64,000 nucleotides of DNA from Fallopia convolvulus (taxonomy: Eukaryota; Streptophyta; Magnoliopsida; Caryophyllales; Polygonaceae): NCBI GenBank assembly GCA_964016875.1, contig OZ024718.1, forward strand, positions 5,337,001 to 5,401,000, given 5' to 3'. How positions within the stretch are numbered: position 1 is the stretch's first letter; each line of letters opens with the position of its first letter. A program made the position numbers and the translations under genes. The notes below the pieces were generated by a model. It saw only the letters and a list, made by a program, of their open reading frames with translations, did no database searches and was not told the DNA's origin. Below are positions 1 to 12,421 of the stretch, in pieces.

Positions 1-301
1 TATTACCGTATGGGTCCTATACCGTAGAAGTAAAATTGAACAGAGGAGCCTGATGGGAAAGTCTCGATGAGAATCAGGCCCAATCGCTGGGACATGGGAT
101 CGGATGAGAAAGTGTTGGGTCCTATACCGTAGATGGTGCCTCCATCGCAACAGCTGCAGGACCCTCAAGGAGATGCGTGAGAGGTTCGTCGTTTTCAAGC
201 AGCATGCGCAAGAGGTTTTTAACCGAAACCTTGAGTGTCCAGACAAGTACTCCTTGTCACTCTGGGCCGACGGAACAGACTTGTGTTGTTGCGATCCGTA
301 G
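1..301 (+). pseudogene. Copy 0: last-exon fragment of a poly-I29 gene
   Basis: This matches only the final exon (exon 6) of the I29-domain genes found at 14-35 kb. An acceptor-like AACAG at about 39-43 is followed by the same EPDG..RPN.W.M start and the domain with LYRRW..H and EEMRERF. Relative to intact copy B one T is inserted near 115, so the true frame reaches a stop at about 129-131 and the domain continues in another frame. The normal stop and start of the 3' UTR are missing: TTGTTGC joins directly to GATCCGTAG, consistent with a deletion of about 50 bases at a shared TGC. Bases 11-28 repeat part of the same exon. It is a dead 3' remnant; the rest lies outside the window or is lost. 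Confidence 0.8.
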
Positions 302-540
302 TTATAACTTGGATCATGTGAACTTAGTCTATCACGACTTGATATGAAGTGTGCTCATGCTTTCATCTTGACTTGGTATCAATTGCATAATCTCATTCCG
401 TACGGATTGAGTGCAACATTTTAGGTGCTTGCGAATGTTGTTGCATCTTCATCTCTGTATGGGATTTGATTGTAAGACCACTTGTAATGGGAGATTGTAA
501 GACCAAAGTTGTGATGTGAATTTGGAAATAAGCAATTCTA
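301..540 (+). other. 3' flank of copy 0, homologous to the 3' flank of copy C
   Basis: The stretch beginning GATCCGTAGTTATAACTT and running through the CACGACTTGATATGAAGTG and GATTGAGTGCAAC segments is also found after copy C at about 26,740-27,030. The duplicated unit therefore extended well past the stop codon. No ORF is seen in it. Confidence 0.7.
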
Positions 541-659
541 TCCGTATAAAGTGTTTTGGCTAAATTTTAATTGTAAGACTTTTTATATGGTGTAGTGAAC
601 AACCATTTTATAAGTGATTTTGTTTTGAGTTTTTTTTAAAGAAGAAAAGTTTTTAGCTT

Positions 660-2047
660 GCTTTGACCATCATATAAGTTTTGCAAGTAAAGTTGCTTGA
701 AAGTTAAAGACGGAAATCTTAGTTTATATAGCTATTGCTATATCCAGTATCTTGTAGAACTCTTTTGAGTTATCATATCCTTGGTATCCTATACCATTTT
801 AGTAGTATTGTCAAGTTTCTAGAATAGTTCGATTATAAGTAAAGAGATTTGGAAAGATCCTTTACAAACCTTTGGTGATCTCCGACCAGCCTAGGGTAAT
901 TCCATACTTCCTTGAAACCTTGAGACTGTTTTTAGTCTACGACTACTAGAATTCTCTAGCAATCTGTTAATATTCGTCTTATTTGACTTCATGATCTAAG
1001 AACGTCATAGTCTGTGAGCGGAATTTTCTTTGGAAGTAAATTGGTACGAATTCTCGGAATGGAACCTTTTCTAGTAATTTCTCCATTAGTTGCTATTCGT
1101 TTTCATGTTGCTACGAAGACTCAAATCTCTTAGACATAAGATTGGCAAGTCAAAACTTTAAGCAGAGATATAGTGAGTAGATTGCTCAACAAGTCAAAAC
1201 GTCAAGTGAAGTTTTAACCGTTCTTCAATGGCAAAGACTAATAGTTGTCAATGGAGACAATTTTATTGGACTAGAAATGTCATTCTTCAATGTATTAGAA
1301 TAACAATAGTGTTGAGTGTAATCTCAAGTCAATTAAGTCCAATGGGATAGCTTTATAACTAAGCTTGAATTGTCAACGACGCAAAGTCAACAAAGGTTTA
1401 TACCATTGTGAAGCAAGGAGTTGCTAAGTTGACATGGTTGGTAAGGTTTTGTCGGATGACTCTATTAATGGATGTGTTTTTGTTTATAGGGAAACGAGGT
1501 AAGTTCAACCCTTGTTATGCTAGATCGCTTGAATTTTGGAAGGGGTTGGTAAATTAATGGATTGGCTTATCATACTTTGCTATTATATTCAAGAATGTAA
1601 TGCTTCTCCTAGATGGAGATTAAGTTAGAATATGTTGGATGAATCCTATATTTAAGATTGAAATGATATTAAGATTCAAACCAAAGACTCACTTGAGAGG
1701 AGACAAGTATGAGTGTTGAACTGTTTTGTGAAATGGTATTGTGCTAAGGCAGAACCATTAGTAAGAATACATTGGTTCAAGTATAGCGGTAAAGAAAACC
1801 TTAAGTATAGTGACAAAGAAGTTTATTAGGTGAAAATTTGGAAAATCGAGCAAGTTATGCAAAGGTATTTACTTGAGTTATCTTACATAGTTAAAGAAAA
1901 TGAACATTCTTTAAGGGAGTACTTAAGTATTAAATCCTTTCTCTTTAGATAGAGAATGGTTTTGAGCATACATTTCAGTATTCCTAAGTACCACCCTAGA
2001 CTTTTCAAGTTTTGAGGACGAAACTATATTTTCCAAGAGGGCACTAA
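660..2047 (+). mobile_element. Decayed Ty3/gypsy-like 3' internal segment
   Basis: Non-coding, stop-ridden sequence similar over hundreds of bases to 6,340-7,000 (for example the blocks around 745-840 and 6,440-6,560). It ends with a run like GAGGACGAAAC, a purine-rich stretch and TAATGTAATATC. This is the arrangement at the end of gypsy internal regions just before the 3' LTR, and it recurs at about 9,005-9,045. No intact protein is left. Confidence 0.55.
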
Positions 2048-3177
2048 TGTAATATCTGTTCTTTTTAATAAAGGGATATTACGCTAAATATTTTGAGTTA
2101 ATAATAAGTGAAGAGTTACATTTAATTTAGTTTCGCTATAAATGAATAAAACTCACAAAAATAAAATTTATTTCATATGAATGAATTTATGCAAGTTAAA
2201 TTATAAAAGTGTAAGAAGATGGATTTTGGGTATGTTTTTTTAGGCAAATTAAAATGGGAAAAAGATAGTGGCAAAAAGGAATAAAAGAAGTAAGGTTGGG
2301 ACTCGAAACCTCGAGAATTCACACATTTTATGATTAATATATTAAAATTAATTTTAGATTTGACTTTTTAAATTCTTTTTGATATAATTAAAAAAAAATT
2401 AATTAAAAACTAAAGTAATATAAATTAAGAGTGAATTGCACAATCCCCCACCCCGGCGAAATATACCTCTTTTCACCAAACCATCCTTGAAAACAATAAT
2501 TCTCCAAAACCACCCACAAAAATTGTTATCATAAGACCCCCCCCCCCCCCAATCCCCACTTCTATCCAACTTCCATTAAAATAAGGGAATAAATTACCAA
2601 ATTGCCCACTTAAAAAGTTGTTTTTTCTCTTCATTTTCCCCTCATGCCATATCCCAGATCTAGTTTATTATTCAACCGAATTCATCTTCTTCATTTTCAA
2701 CTAATTGAAATTTTTTCCTTTTAATTTTGAATTCCAATCCCAGTTTCAATGTGCAGATAATGAAAAGCCTATATTTTTATCCCTTTATCGTATAAAATTG
2801 TTTCTTAATGTCACCCTTTATTGTCAATTTATCATATAAGTACAATTTAGTGAGAATGGAAAATCAAATGATGAATTGGTTTTATTTGAAAAAAAATGAA
2901 TTGGAATTATTGAGTTAGGGTTTCAGAATAATTAAACGGCAAGGAAGTCAATGTGTCCTCTTAAAGAATTGAAGATCTTGATGTATTGAATATGGCTTTG
3001 ATCTTAGTCTTTGTGTGAGAATGACGAATTGGTTTTATAAGTACGATTTAGTAAGAATGGCAAGAAAGCCAATGTGTTCTCTCATTGAGCTGGCTTCAAA
3101 ATCAATTTCATCAGCTTCTTTAGTTTGATCTTGGTGTATTGAATATGTCTTTGATCTTAGTCTTTATTTTTATCTCT
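2048..3177. other. AT-rich non-coding stretch, possible truncated LTR
   Basis: It starts TGTAATATCTG like an LTR 5' end, but no matching LTR end was found. It contains a run of C at about 2,539-2,550 and a short block repeated at 2,870-3,070 and 3,090-3,170 (TCTTGATGTATTGAATATG-like). No credible gene is seen. Confidence 0.35.
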
Positions 3178-3780
3178 TTTACCTAATCATGATGTCTGAC
3201 ATATTTATGCAAATACACGTGTAGTTACAACTTGGTCATCGTATTACTGATCAATAACCTTGTAAGTTATTCTTAATTTATCATTATATTTTTAAACTTG
3301 TTTAAATTTTCTTATAATAAAAATATTTTTTATTTTACAGTGGGCCACTGTAAGATTTTCTCTTTAATTTCTGCATTAGAGTGTGTTTTGTTTCCAAAGA
3401 AGCAGAGCTGGATGTATCTTTCAAAACAAAATGTTTTGGATACATTAAATTTTGAAAAAGACGCAAAGATAAATTCAATATATTTTGAGTTTCTTCAAGA
3501 CAAGAAGATCACAACACAGATTAACTATCTAGATAATATAATTGATCACTGTCTTCAGAAGCAAAATTTCAACCTCAATAATTCAGATGGAGTATATTTA
3601 TTAATAATTTAATTAGAAATTTCTTTCATTATTTCCATTTTTTTTTAAATTTTCAATACTAAGAAACTTTTTTCCCTAAGATTAAGACACCTTACGTTGC
3701 TGCAAAGTGGATAAAAGTGAAAGGTGAGAAAGCAATGGAGGAAGCACTAAAACATATCAAGTGTATCCTCCATTGTTTCA
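3178..3780 (+). pseudogene. Unidentified exon pair, copy 1 of a tandem duplication
   Basis: An acceptor-like TTTTACAG at about 3,332-3,339 precedes an open segment coding GHCKIF..CVLFPKKQSWMYLSKQNVLD and ending near DHCLQK. After about 130 bases a second exon-like piece reads TPYVAAKWIKVKGEKAMEEALKHI. A similar pair follows at 4,030-4,640. The protein family is not recognised. Conservation between copies is better in the coding-like parts than in the spacers, suggesting a former gene. The downstream end is scrambled by an inverted repeat (3,733-3,834). No promoter or start codon could be assigned. Confidence 0.4.
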
Positions 3781-3834
3781 GTGCTTGTCTTGAAGAAAGC
3801 ACTAGTGGGATATGCTTCAGTGTTTCCTCCATTG
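3733..3834. repeat. Imperfect inverted repeat made from exon sequence
   Basis: The 26-base arm 3,733-3,758 (starting CAATGGAGGAAGCACT) is the reverse complement of 3,809-3,834 with three mismatches. The loop of about 50 bases contains another TCCTCCATTG. It sits on the end of the second exon-like piece of the unidentified gene and looks like a snap-back rearrangement. Confidence 0.75.
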
Positions 3835-4029
3835 TTTTTTCGCCTTACTCATATAAATTTGAAGTAGATAATAATTTTGTATTTTTTTGTTTTTAGTCCA
3901 AAAAAGGTTTTGGTTTTTTCTTTTTCCGGAGTCTGCTTAAAGGTTCCCGGAGTCTACTTAAGTGATTTCAAAATAGTTTAATGGTTAAGATAAAAGAATA
4001 AGGATAAATGTCTTAAATATTGATTAAAT

Positions 4030-4640
4030 ATTTTAGAAGTTGAATATTTATGCAGATACACGTGTAATAATCAATTGATTCAACTTGGTCCATATTAGTG
4101 ATCAATGCCCTTGTAAGTTCTTAATTTATCATTATATTTTTAAAACTGTTTAAATTTTCTTATATTAAAAATATTTTTTATTTTATAGCGGGTCACTGTA
4201 TGATTTTCTCTTCAATTTCATTATTAGGGTGTGTTTTGTTTGCAAAGAAGCAGAAATGGATGTATATTTCAAAACAAAATGTTTTGGATACATGTCCATT
4301 AGATTTCAAGAAGGACGCAAAGACAAATTCAATATATGAGTTTCTTGAAGACAAGAATGTCACAACAAAGATTAACTATCCAGATAATATAGTTGATGAC
4401 TGTCTTCATAAGTAGAATTCCAGCCTGAATAATTCAGATGAAGTATATTTCCTAATATTTTATTAATAATTTAATTAGAAATTTCTTTTGTTAATCTTTT
4501 TTTTTAAATTTGAAATACTAATAAACTTTTTTCCCCAAGTTTCAAACACCTTACGTTGCAGCAAATTGGATAAAAGTGGAAGGCGAAAATGTAATGAAGA
4601 AAGCACTAAAGCATATCCAACTAGCTATACTCCAGCCTTA
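4030..4640 (+). pseudogene. Unidentified exon pair, copy 2 of a tandem duplication
   Basis: This is the second copy of the 3,178-3,780 unit, about 860 bases downstream. The first exon-like part codes GHCMIF..CVLFAKKQKWMYISKQNVLD followed by an extra CPLDFKKDAK and ends ..NIVDDCLHK with a stop at 4,413-4,415. The second part reads TPYVAANWIKVEGENVMKKALKHI. Neither copy has a recognisable start or family. Copy 2 lacks the inverted repeat of copy 1. Confidence 0.4.
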
Positions 4641-7600
4641 GGTTTTATTCTTTAATCTTTGGGAGTTAATGCATGAACTGGAGCCCGGAAATATCAAAAT
4701 ATGACATCAGGCATGATTCTGGACTCTGGAAAGCATCTCCACGAGATGTGGTCAAAGCTTCATAAGTATTATATTAATTCCGAGCATATGTTGAGCTAGG
4801 ACAACAAGAATACGGAATCGAAATAAATTTGTACAAATTCGCTAAATGTATGAGTTAGAAGAATATGTACAAATTTATTTAGTGAATTTGTACAAAATAA
4901 TTTCAGTTGTGTTTGAGTTTGAAGATTTTTATAACAGTCAAATCCGATACCTAAGATGGTACTGGTGAAACTATTAAGTTGTCGGCAAGTCTCCTAACCG
5001 CAAGTTCTTCCATTGCAATGTGGTTTGAACTTGAGCTAATAAAAAGGTATATGTCTTCTCCTTATGGTTAAGTAAGAGGACAAGAATGATGGAGAAGTCT
5101 AGTTTGTTTACCAATGTTGAATTGGGATAGGTTCCAGAATATTTCGTTTGGCCATGTGCATTCATTCTTTTGTTAAAAGAAATTGGAAATTAAAGGTCCT
5201 TCATTATATATAGAGAGGTATATGGATTGAATCTTTTGAACTAGATGCATAGTTTGAAAGTTCTTTTTTTATATCGATAAGATTAAGTTATAAGAGGATT
5301 GAAAGCCCTTAAACTCGTCAAAAGAGTTTGATAGTCACTCTTGGATATCGGAATTTAAATGACTATTAACTTGCAGAAGGCTTGTTGTTTTGTGAATGGA
5401 TGAACTCAAGTATTGAATTTTGTCAATGGATCATATTTGCATAACTTTAAAGTAGTATGTCAAGGGAGACATACAAGTTGAGAACGACCTTCGAACAATC
5501 TTCCATGGATAAGAAGTGGTTGAAACCACATCTTTACTAAGGATTGCAAGTAAGTGGATTTGAGCGATCAATTCTTTTATTGAACTTGCGAAATTAAGTT
5601 GGGTTGAGATTGAGTTAAATCAGGCAGAGATTACTCAATACTATGGATTATAGAAAAGTCTAGCAATATGTCTAATTAAGAAAAGTCAAGGAATGCCACC
5701 AGGTTCTATCTTGAGGAAGGAATGAAGTATTGCATTCGAAAGGAAATGTAGTATGCATAAGTGAATTGGATTGTCTTAGGTCCTTTGAGGCTCAATTTTG
5801 ATTTGAAACTTTGGTCAAGTTGGTAAGGCCAACTAATATGCAAATGTCAGCACAGAACTAGGGCAAAGCGTCAGTAGCATCATGAAATTAAGGTCAGCAA
5901 TTTTATTTGATGCATTGGCTTGACGCGCCCATTTCTTCATAAAGTAGATAATCTTTGTTTCAACGACATTCAAAGTTAAAGCGTGTATGCTTGTAGACTA
6001 TGTCGAGTTCCTTTCAAGCTGTTATGATTTAAGGGATACTTGAAATTGTTTTGTGATTTTCTCTTTTGAGAAAAATCTTATGACTTTGTAGAATTCTGGT
6101 AGGAAAATTTTAAAGAAATGTTGATTTGATATACGGAATTCATGAATAAAATTTTCTACGGTTTTCATGGTGGTGAGTAAGAATGTATTTTGTCTTCCAT
6201 ATTGATCACATGGTAAGGCAAGATTACATGTCTTATTCCTATGAGAATGCAGTAAAGGATTATGTTTATTTTATCTCCCCATCCTGATCACATGGTGGAA
6301 TAAGATCACATAATTCATTGGGTTTTAAAGAATGCTTTCTAGTATGAGTTGACAATCATATAAGTTTTGCAATTATATGAGTTTTGCAAGTGTAGTTGGT
6401 TGAGATGAAAAGATGCAAGCTTTCTTTTGCATTATAGCAATTTCTATATCTAGTATCTTGTAAAACTCCTTTGAGTTAGTATATCCTTGGTATCATATAC
6501 CATTTAAGGAGTATGGTCAAACTTCCCAAAATAGTTCGATTATAAGTAAAGAAATTTGGTAAGATTCTTTACAAATTTATGTTGGTCTCTGAAGAGCATG
6601 GAGTAACTCCGTACTTCTCTAAAAGTTTGGGATTGTTTTTAGTCAACGATTATTAGAATTCTCTAAGCAGTTTGCTAGTAGTTCATCTTGGTTGACGTCA
6701 CGACCTAAGAAAGTCATTGCCTTTTTAGCGGAATTGTCCTTGAAAGTAAGTTGATATGGACTCCTGGAATGGAACCCTTTCTAAGAAATGATATTGTAGT
6801 AATCCTTTCTTTGGAATAAAGGATGTACTAGTAATTTCTCCATTAGTTGTTATTTGTTTTCATGTTGTCTTGAAAACTTAAATCTCTTTGAGATAAGATA
6901 GTCAAGTGAGGACTTTAAGTAGAACTCCAATGAGTCTGGAGTTTGGATATGTAAATTAGTATTGATATTCAATCTCAGCCTGATAAGTTGTTGGATATAG
7001 AGAGTGGACACGTGAGGATATTTTTTTAATCCTAAGAGTTAGGTTGCTCAACAAGGCAGAATGTTAAGTGAAGTCTAAACAGTTCTTTGATGAAAAAGAC
7101 TGAAAATTGTCAATGGAGACAATTTTGTTGGAAATTATTGAACTAAAGGTATTATTGTACAATATGTTGGTATAGTAATGCATAAGAGTTTAGTTTGAAG
7201 TGGTTGAGTAAGACAACTACTTTTGAATGTCAGTATGCTCAAGCTGAGTTTTGGTTGAGAAAAGGATGTAAAGGATTGACAAGATAGGTTATTGTCTTGT
7301 CATGTGTTGGATAAATCTCACGTCCTTGGTTAAAGTAATACTGAGATTTTCTCCCATAAAGGAAATTGAGTAAGGATTTTAAGTAATCCTTGTAAAGAAA
7401 CTAATTTGAGAAGGACTAAAGGTTTAGTTTGGATGACAGCAAAGTTGTGTGAATACCCTAGGATTTTATTCAGAATTTGTTGACCAGATCAAGGAAAAGT
7501 AGTGTGGGAAAGTAATATTGTTTAAGATCAATGAAGAAGATCAAGAAGGTAAGATACCGGGATTTGTTATTCAAGCTTATGGATTGCTTGGTTTCAAAAT

Positions 7601-8370
7601 TGTTCATGTGTATCTGTTGTTGATGAGCTTTGAAAGCTTATTTCAAAGGAGGCATAGTTACTTGCTTAATTAGTTTATCCTGAAACAAGTAAATGTATAA
7701 GGATTTAAGATAAAACTTTTGATGGACTGACATGAAGCGAAATGTCACCGAATTCATTTTGATATGTTTGGTTTGTCTGGAAGTCCTGATTGAGCATAGA
7801 AGACCAGATGAAATAGGCTCTTCCTCTTTCAGGATAGAAATGGGAAGATGTTACAATGGATTCTTGTCATTAGTTGTTCAAGACTTAATGAAAGAAAAAT
7901 GCAATATGGAGGTTGTTAAGAAACTCACCTAGAGTGTTCATTTTAATGCAATTAAGATGACTTAGAAAGTACAGAAGTTAACTGAAGTGATCATGTAGGA
8001 AGTATTTCATCTTCATAAAACTTCAGAGACTATTATCTCTGATTGAGATGGATGGTTCATACCAAAGTTTTGAATGAAGTAACATCAAGCTTTGTGGATT
8101 GAATTGAATTTTAGCGCTGACTTTCCTCATCAAACTGATGAACGATGCAAGGAAACAAATTCAAACTCCCGAGGACATCTATTCTGGATTCCACATGAGT
8201 TGGAATGGTAGTTTGAGTTTGAGTGACCTCACACACAAGAATTTTGATCACACGATAAAGAAAATGACTCTTTTTGAGGCTTGGTAAGGCTGGAAGTGTT
8301 GGTTGTCAATTTGTTGGAATGACAATGGTGACAAGGTTTTTCATGGGCCAGACTTGGCCAAGAGAACAAC
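4641..8370 (+). mobile_element. Decayed gypsy-like internal region
   Basis: A long stretch with no open frame beyond chance length. Its 6,340-7,000 part matches 660-1,100, and it leads directly into the recognisable gypsy integrase end at 8,380-8,720. Nothing else in it can be assigned. Confidence 0.4.
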
Positions 8371-8379
8371 AATAATATC

Positions 8380-8720
8380 GCACTAATACGTTCAAGGATG
8401 CTAACTACTCAAAAGCGACAACAATTGTGTGTTGTGCTAAAGCGAGAGCATGTTAAGTTCATTGTAAAGAACAACGTTTTTGTTCTAATATCCACCTTGA
8501 AAGGCATATTCCGCTGGGGAAAGCGAGACAGCGTAAATGCTCACTATGTTGGATCTTTTGAGATACTGGAAAGAACTGGTAAGCTTGTTTATCGGTTGGC
8601 ATTGCCACCTTCAGTGCATTCTATCTGTAATATCATCCTTGTGTTTGTTCTAACATAGTATGTGTTCAATATATCTCATGTACTCGACAATAATGAGATG
8701 GATATTCAACCAAATGACAC
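8380..8720 (+). mobile_element. Ty3/gypsy integrase C-terminal fragment
   Basis: The frame at 8,398-8,658 contains VFVLIS..KGIFRWGKRDS followed by YVGSFEILERTGKLVYRLAL and PPSVHSI. This corresponds to the VFLKVSP..G..RFGKKGKL..RFIGPFEIL..G..AYRLALP segment of gypsy integrases. The reading frame stops at 8,656-8,658, although similarity (YVFNISHVLD) continues beyond the stop. It is a relic on the plus strand, about 320 bases before the LTR start at 9,038. Confidence 0.75.
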
Positions 8721-9037
8721 CTGTGAAGAAAGGCCAGGTTGAATCGTGAATAAGAAAAAAATACCTTTGATTAGGCTACCTTGGTCTAATTATGGAGGTA
8801 ACTAAGCAGTGGTTGAGTCATTTTCCAAAGTTAATAAACGCTGTAAAGAAGAAGTTTGGTAACTAAGCAGTGGTTGCTTAGTGCTTGGTGCAGAAGTAAC
8901 ATCATGTTTTTTTAAGGGGGTACTACAAACTTCTGTATAGGTTTGTAGTGGTGGTGTGTATGTGTTTGTGCTATCTTTCCAAATGATTCAAGTTCTCCTT
9001 AGTTTCGAGGGCGAAACCATTTTTAAGGGGGTACTAA

Positions 9038-11902
9038 TGTAATAACTGTGGTTTTTAAGGATATTTTTGAATTTTTTTTCGGATATCCTTTTGAATCTTT
9101 TTGACCATTTTAACGCTTAATCCAATATTTTTGTTGGAGATTAAATCCTATAAAATTATTGGTGATATCCTAAAATCACAAAGAAATGATTTTATGGAAC
9201 GATGTGAATTCTAGGATTTTTCGGTGGAAAAAGAATATTTATTGGATAAGTCGTCTTTTTAATTATGTACCGAAAGGAATTTAAAATACGAAACGAAAGC
9301 CTTAAAAATTGAAGGTAGCAAGATAAAATCAAGAAAAATTGGTTTTATTGGTCTACATAATTTACGGGACGTTTTTCGTTTAGTGAGTTTTTCCACCCGA
9401 GGTACATAATTTTACCGTTTTAACGCGAGCCCCGTTCCGGGGTGGTAAATACCATTTAAACCGCCTTTCTTTAGCTTGCTTAATAACGAAGGAGGGAGTA
9501 GAATTCAACACGGCATATCTTCTTGCCTCGTCAAAGTTATCAAATTAGTTTGAAAAAGAAAGCAAGAGAGAGAGAGCGGACGAACGACGACGGGCTCGGG
9601 CAAGACTCACCACCGACCACCTTCTTCCACCTCCATCTCCACCTTCCCCCACCTCTTCTTCTTCTTCATCTTTGTGTGGCTACTGCTGGTACAAACCAGA
9701 ACTAAGAGAAATCAGGTCGGAACGACGGTTCGAGGGAGAAAGAATTCACCGCCGGCTAACTTCTTTGCCTCGCCAAGGTGACGCCGCCGGCGATCGTTGG
9801 CTTGTCCGACTACCACCCACCAAGAGGACTACTCCCGGGCAACTCCCAACCACCCTTGGGCTCGGGAATCGAGCCACCATCGAGCCAAACGAGCCATGGG
9901 CTCGAGTGAAGGTATATACGATCGAAATTAATTAGCAGGTTAGTTTCGGAGCCACCGTAAGGGCCTTTCGGTTCCGCTTTGCTAATTAAATTTATGGTTT
10001 TTATAATGTTGACGTTGATACAGTCCCACAGGTTCAAACCGCTCGAGAAACGGACTTCAGGATCTTCAGTTATAGCGAATACAAGTTTCGGATACCGATT
10101 GGCAAGTAAAGGACTTCGGTTAATTACTCGGGATTCGTTGTTAATCCGTTTGATCCGAGATTTGGTCACCTTTAAGAACTGTTGCTAATGAACAATTTTT
10201 ATTTAGAAAATTGTTTCAAAAGTGAAGCGGATAATTAGTTATAATTCCGCCAAGATGGCTCCTTAAAGCATGATAACTAAGGATTTATTATAAATCGATA
10301 TACGGAAATTAAATCGTTTATCGATTAGGAAGTTGTAGGAGTTGTGTATACAACTAAGAAGTGTTTCTGTGAGCTCGTTGCTGAGAAATCCTTTTGCTAT
10401 ATTTGTCAGAAGGATGATAAAGATTACTGTTGAATTGCTAAGGACGTTGAGCACGCCTTCTAAGGCAAGTGGACAATTCTCTCTTGCATTATGGTTATTA
10501 AATGAGGAATTGAATCCCATTTAATATTTGCGTTGGGAACAACTTGTATGATTAATAAAATATGATAGGTTGTTATATTGTTAGAAATAATGACCATGTT
10601 GTTTATTCAGTTTTGCGGTAGAACTGGATTTAGGTTCGTTATGGGTGACCTTGTATGCTGTCTCACGCTGAGACATTGTTATTGAATTAAGGTGGTTTCA
10701 GGGAGGGGAACGTGGTTCCATATCCTCTCTTAAAATGAATATTACATTAGGAGTGGCCTAATCCTAATGGTGGGTCATGACTCTTCCCCTGCTCTTCGTG
10801 TGAGAGGGGTGATGCACACTCTAACTAAGTGCAATTGGCACGGTGTAGCGTAGACGACAGGGTAATAGGCCTCTCTATCTCTACCTCACCATATGCAAAT
10901 GAAAGATCAAGGATAGCTTAAGTCCTGTGGTCTTGGTACAGGATAGATGACAATGGATGAAATACTCCGATGATCTCTACAATACCAAAATATTTCGGCA
11001 GTAGTTCGAGCCGATTATGAATCACCAACCTGTTTGTGAAAAGTTTTGAAAGTAATAAAAGATAAGTGCGTTAGGCACATTAATGTACCCAAATGGTTAG
11101 TCTATTCGATAACCATTCTTGCTCCCGGTTATGAACGATTCCTAATCAAACTTTGATTAAGTCAATCTGATTAGTCGATGGAGGCTTTTCAAAATGTGAT
11201 GTGATTAATATGAGTTCCCAACAATTGTTTATGCTTCTTAAAGAAACCACAAGCGGTGGTGTTCTCTCTCTTGATTATGCGAGTCTCATTCTTATTTTTC
11301 TATAAGACTGCTAACTGTTGGGTTATAATCCGAGTCTAATCGGATTTGGATGCCAATATGTTTAGTTACAACCATAAGAACCAAGTTAGATTTTCCGCTT
11401 ACTAGTCTTTCATTAGACTAACCCATCCATCTTCTTTTCTTTTATATGGTTGGCTGGTGTCCACCGTTGGTTTACGATACATCAGGTTCTTCTTGGATGC
11501 TGATTCAAGTGGCGGATTCAGATGTTTGAAGCTCCATAAGTTGAAGAAAGGTTTCCAATGGCTATACTTGAGTGAAGATCATGGTTGAACTACTTCAAAC
11601 TTCAAAGTGAAGCTGAGTTTCAGAAATAAGAACTTAAAGAAGACTGGATGAAGATTTTGTTTAAATAGAAGGTTGTTCTATTTATCTACTAATTCTTTTT
11701 AAGTGAAGGCTTGTATAAGACCTTTTATTCTCTTTTCCGTTGTAAAGTTTTTACTTAATTTTGTTAGGTTTTAAATGGTTTCATTTACCTTGTTTTTAGT
11801 TTGTTCAGTCAGTTTAAAGCCTTGGGTAGCTTCGATTTAATTCTAATCGGGGTTACTAGCGGTAATACCGTAATACCTCCAGGGTAAGAAGGGGGTGTTA
11901 CA
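9038..11902 (+). mobile_element. Long LTR (2.9 kb) of a gypsy element
   Basis: It begins TGTAATAACTG just after the GAGGGCGAAACC / AAGGGGGTACTAA end of a gypsy internal region, and it ends GGGGGTGTTACA at 11,902, giving TG..CA ends. It is most simply the 3' LTR of the element whose integrase end is at 8,380-8,720. No second complete LTR was found, so the element is incomplete or its 5' end was lost. Short ORFs inside (for example 9,523-9,705 and 9,672-9,935) are rich in simple repeats and are not taken as genes. Confidence 0.55.
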
Positions 11903-12138
11903 ATTATAAAGAAGGAAGAAGGTTGAACAGAAATTGAATATCTCAGTGGCAAAGCCCCCCTATGAATTTCTGGAGATCCAAGGTTCGAGCATCCCCCTGC
12001 TCCATAAAATGCCTCTTTTTTTTCCCCTTTTGGGCCTCTAATTTTATTGGGCCTTTGGATGAGTAAAAGCCAGATTTACATTACGGCTAACAATGCACAA
12101 AGACACGCACTTAATAAGGCACGTATGATTGCAATTCA

Positions 12139-12421
12139 TGGAAACGTAAACGGAATAAAAATGAATTTAGTCCACTTTAGTGCCATGATACATTGACAAA
12201 AAAATATCAACTTATTTTGCACAACCTCTTATCCATTGTAAAAAAGGGGGTTGTTTCACCTCAATCATTCTTCCATCAAGGGTGTGGTTAACAAAATGGT
12301 GGAATCACTCTCTTCTATCTCACTTTTACAATGGAAAAGTTGTTAGATGATTTTTTTATATAAATGAATTATGACACTAAAAATGGTCTAGATTCATTTC
12401 GTTTACGTTTACGTTTCCATA
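12139..12421. mobile_element. Foldback MITE with about 55-bp inverted ends
   Basis: The left end starts ATGGAAACGTAAACG and continues through TGAATTTAGTCCA and TTTAGTGCCATGA. The right end is its reverse complement with scattered mismatches, ending CGTTTACGTTTCCAT. The interior has no ORF. No clear target-site duplication was seen, so the superfamily is left open. Confidence 0.65.

Noticed and set aside
9523..9935. Two overlapping plus-strand ORFs of 60 and 87 residues
   Set aside because: Simple-sequence composition, no motif, and they lie within a gypsy LTR.
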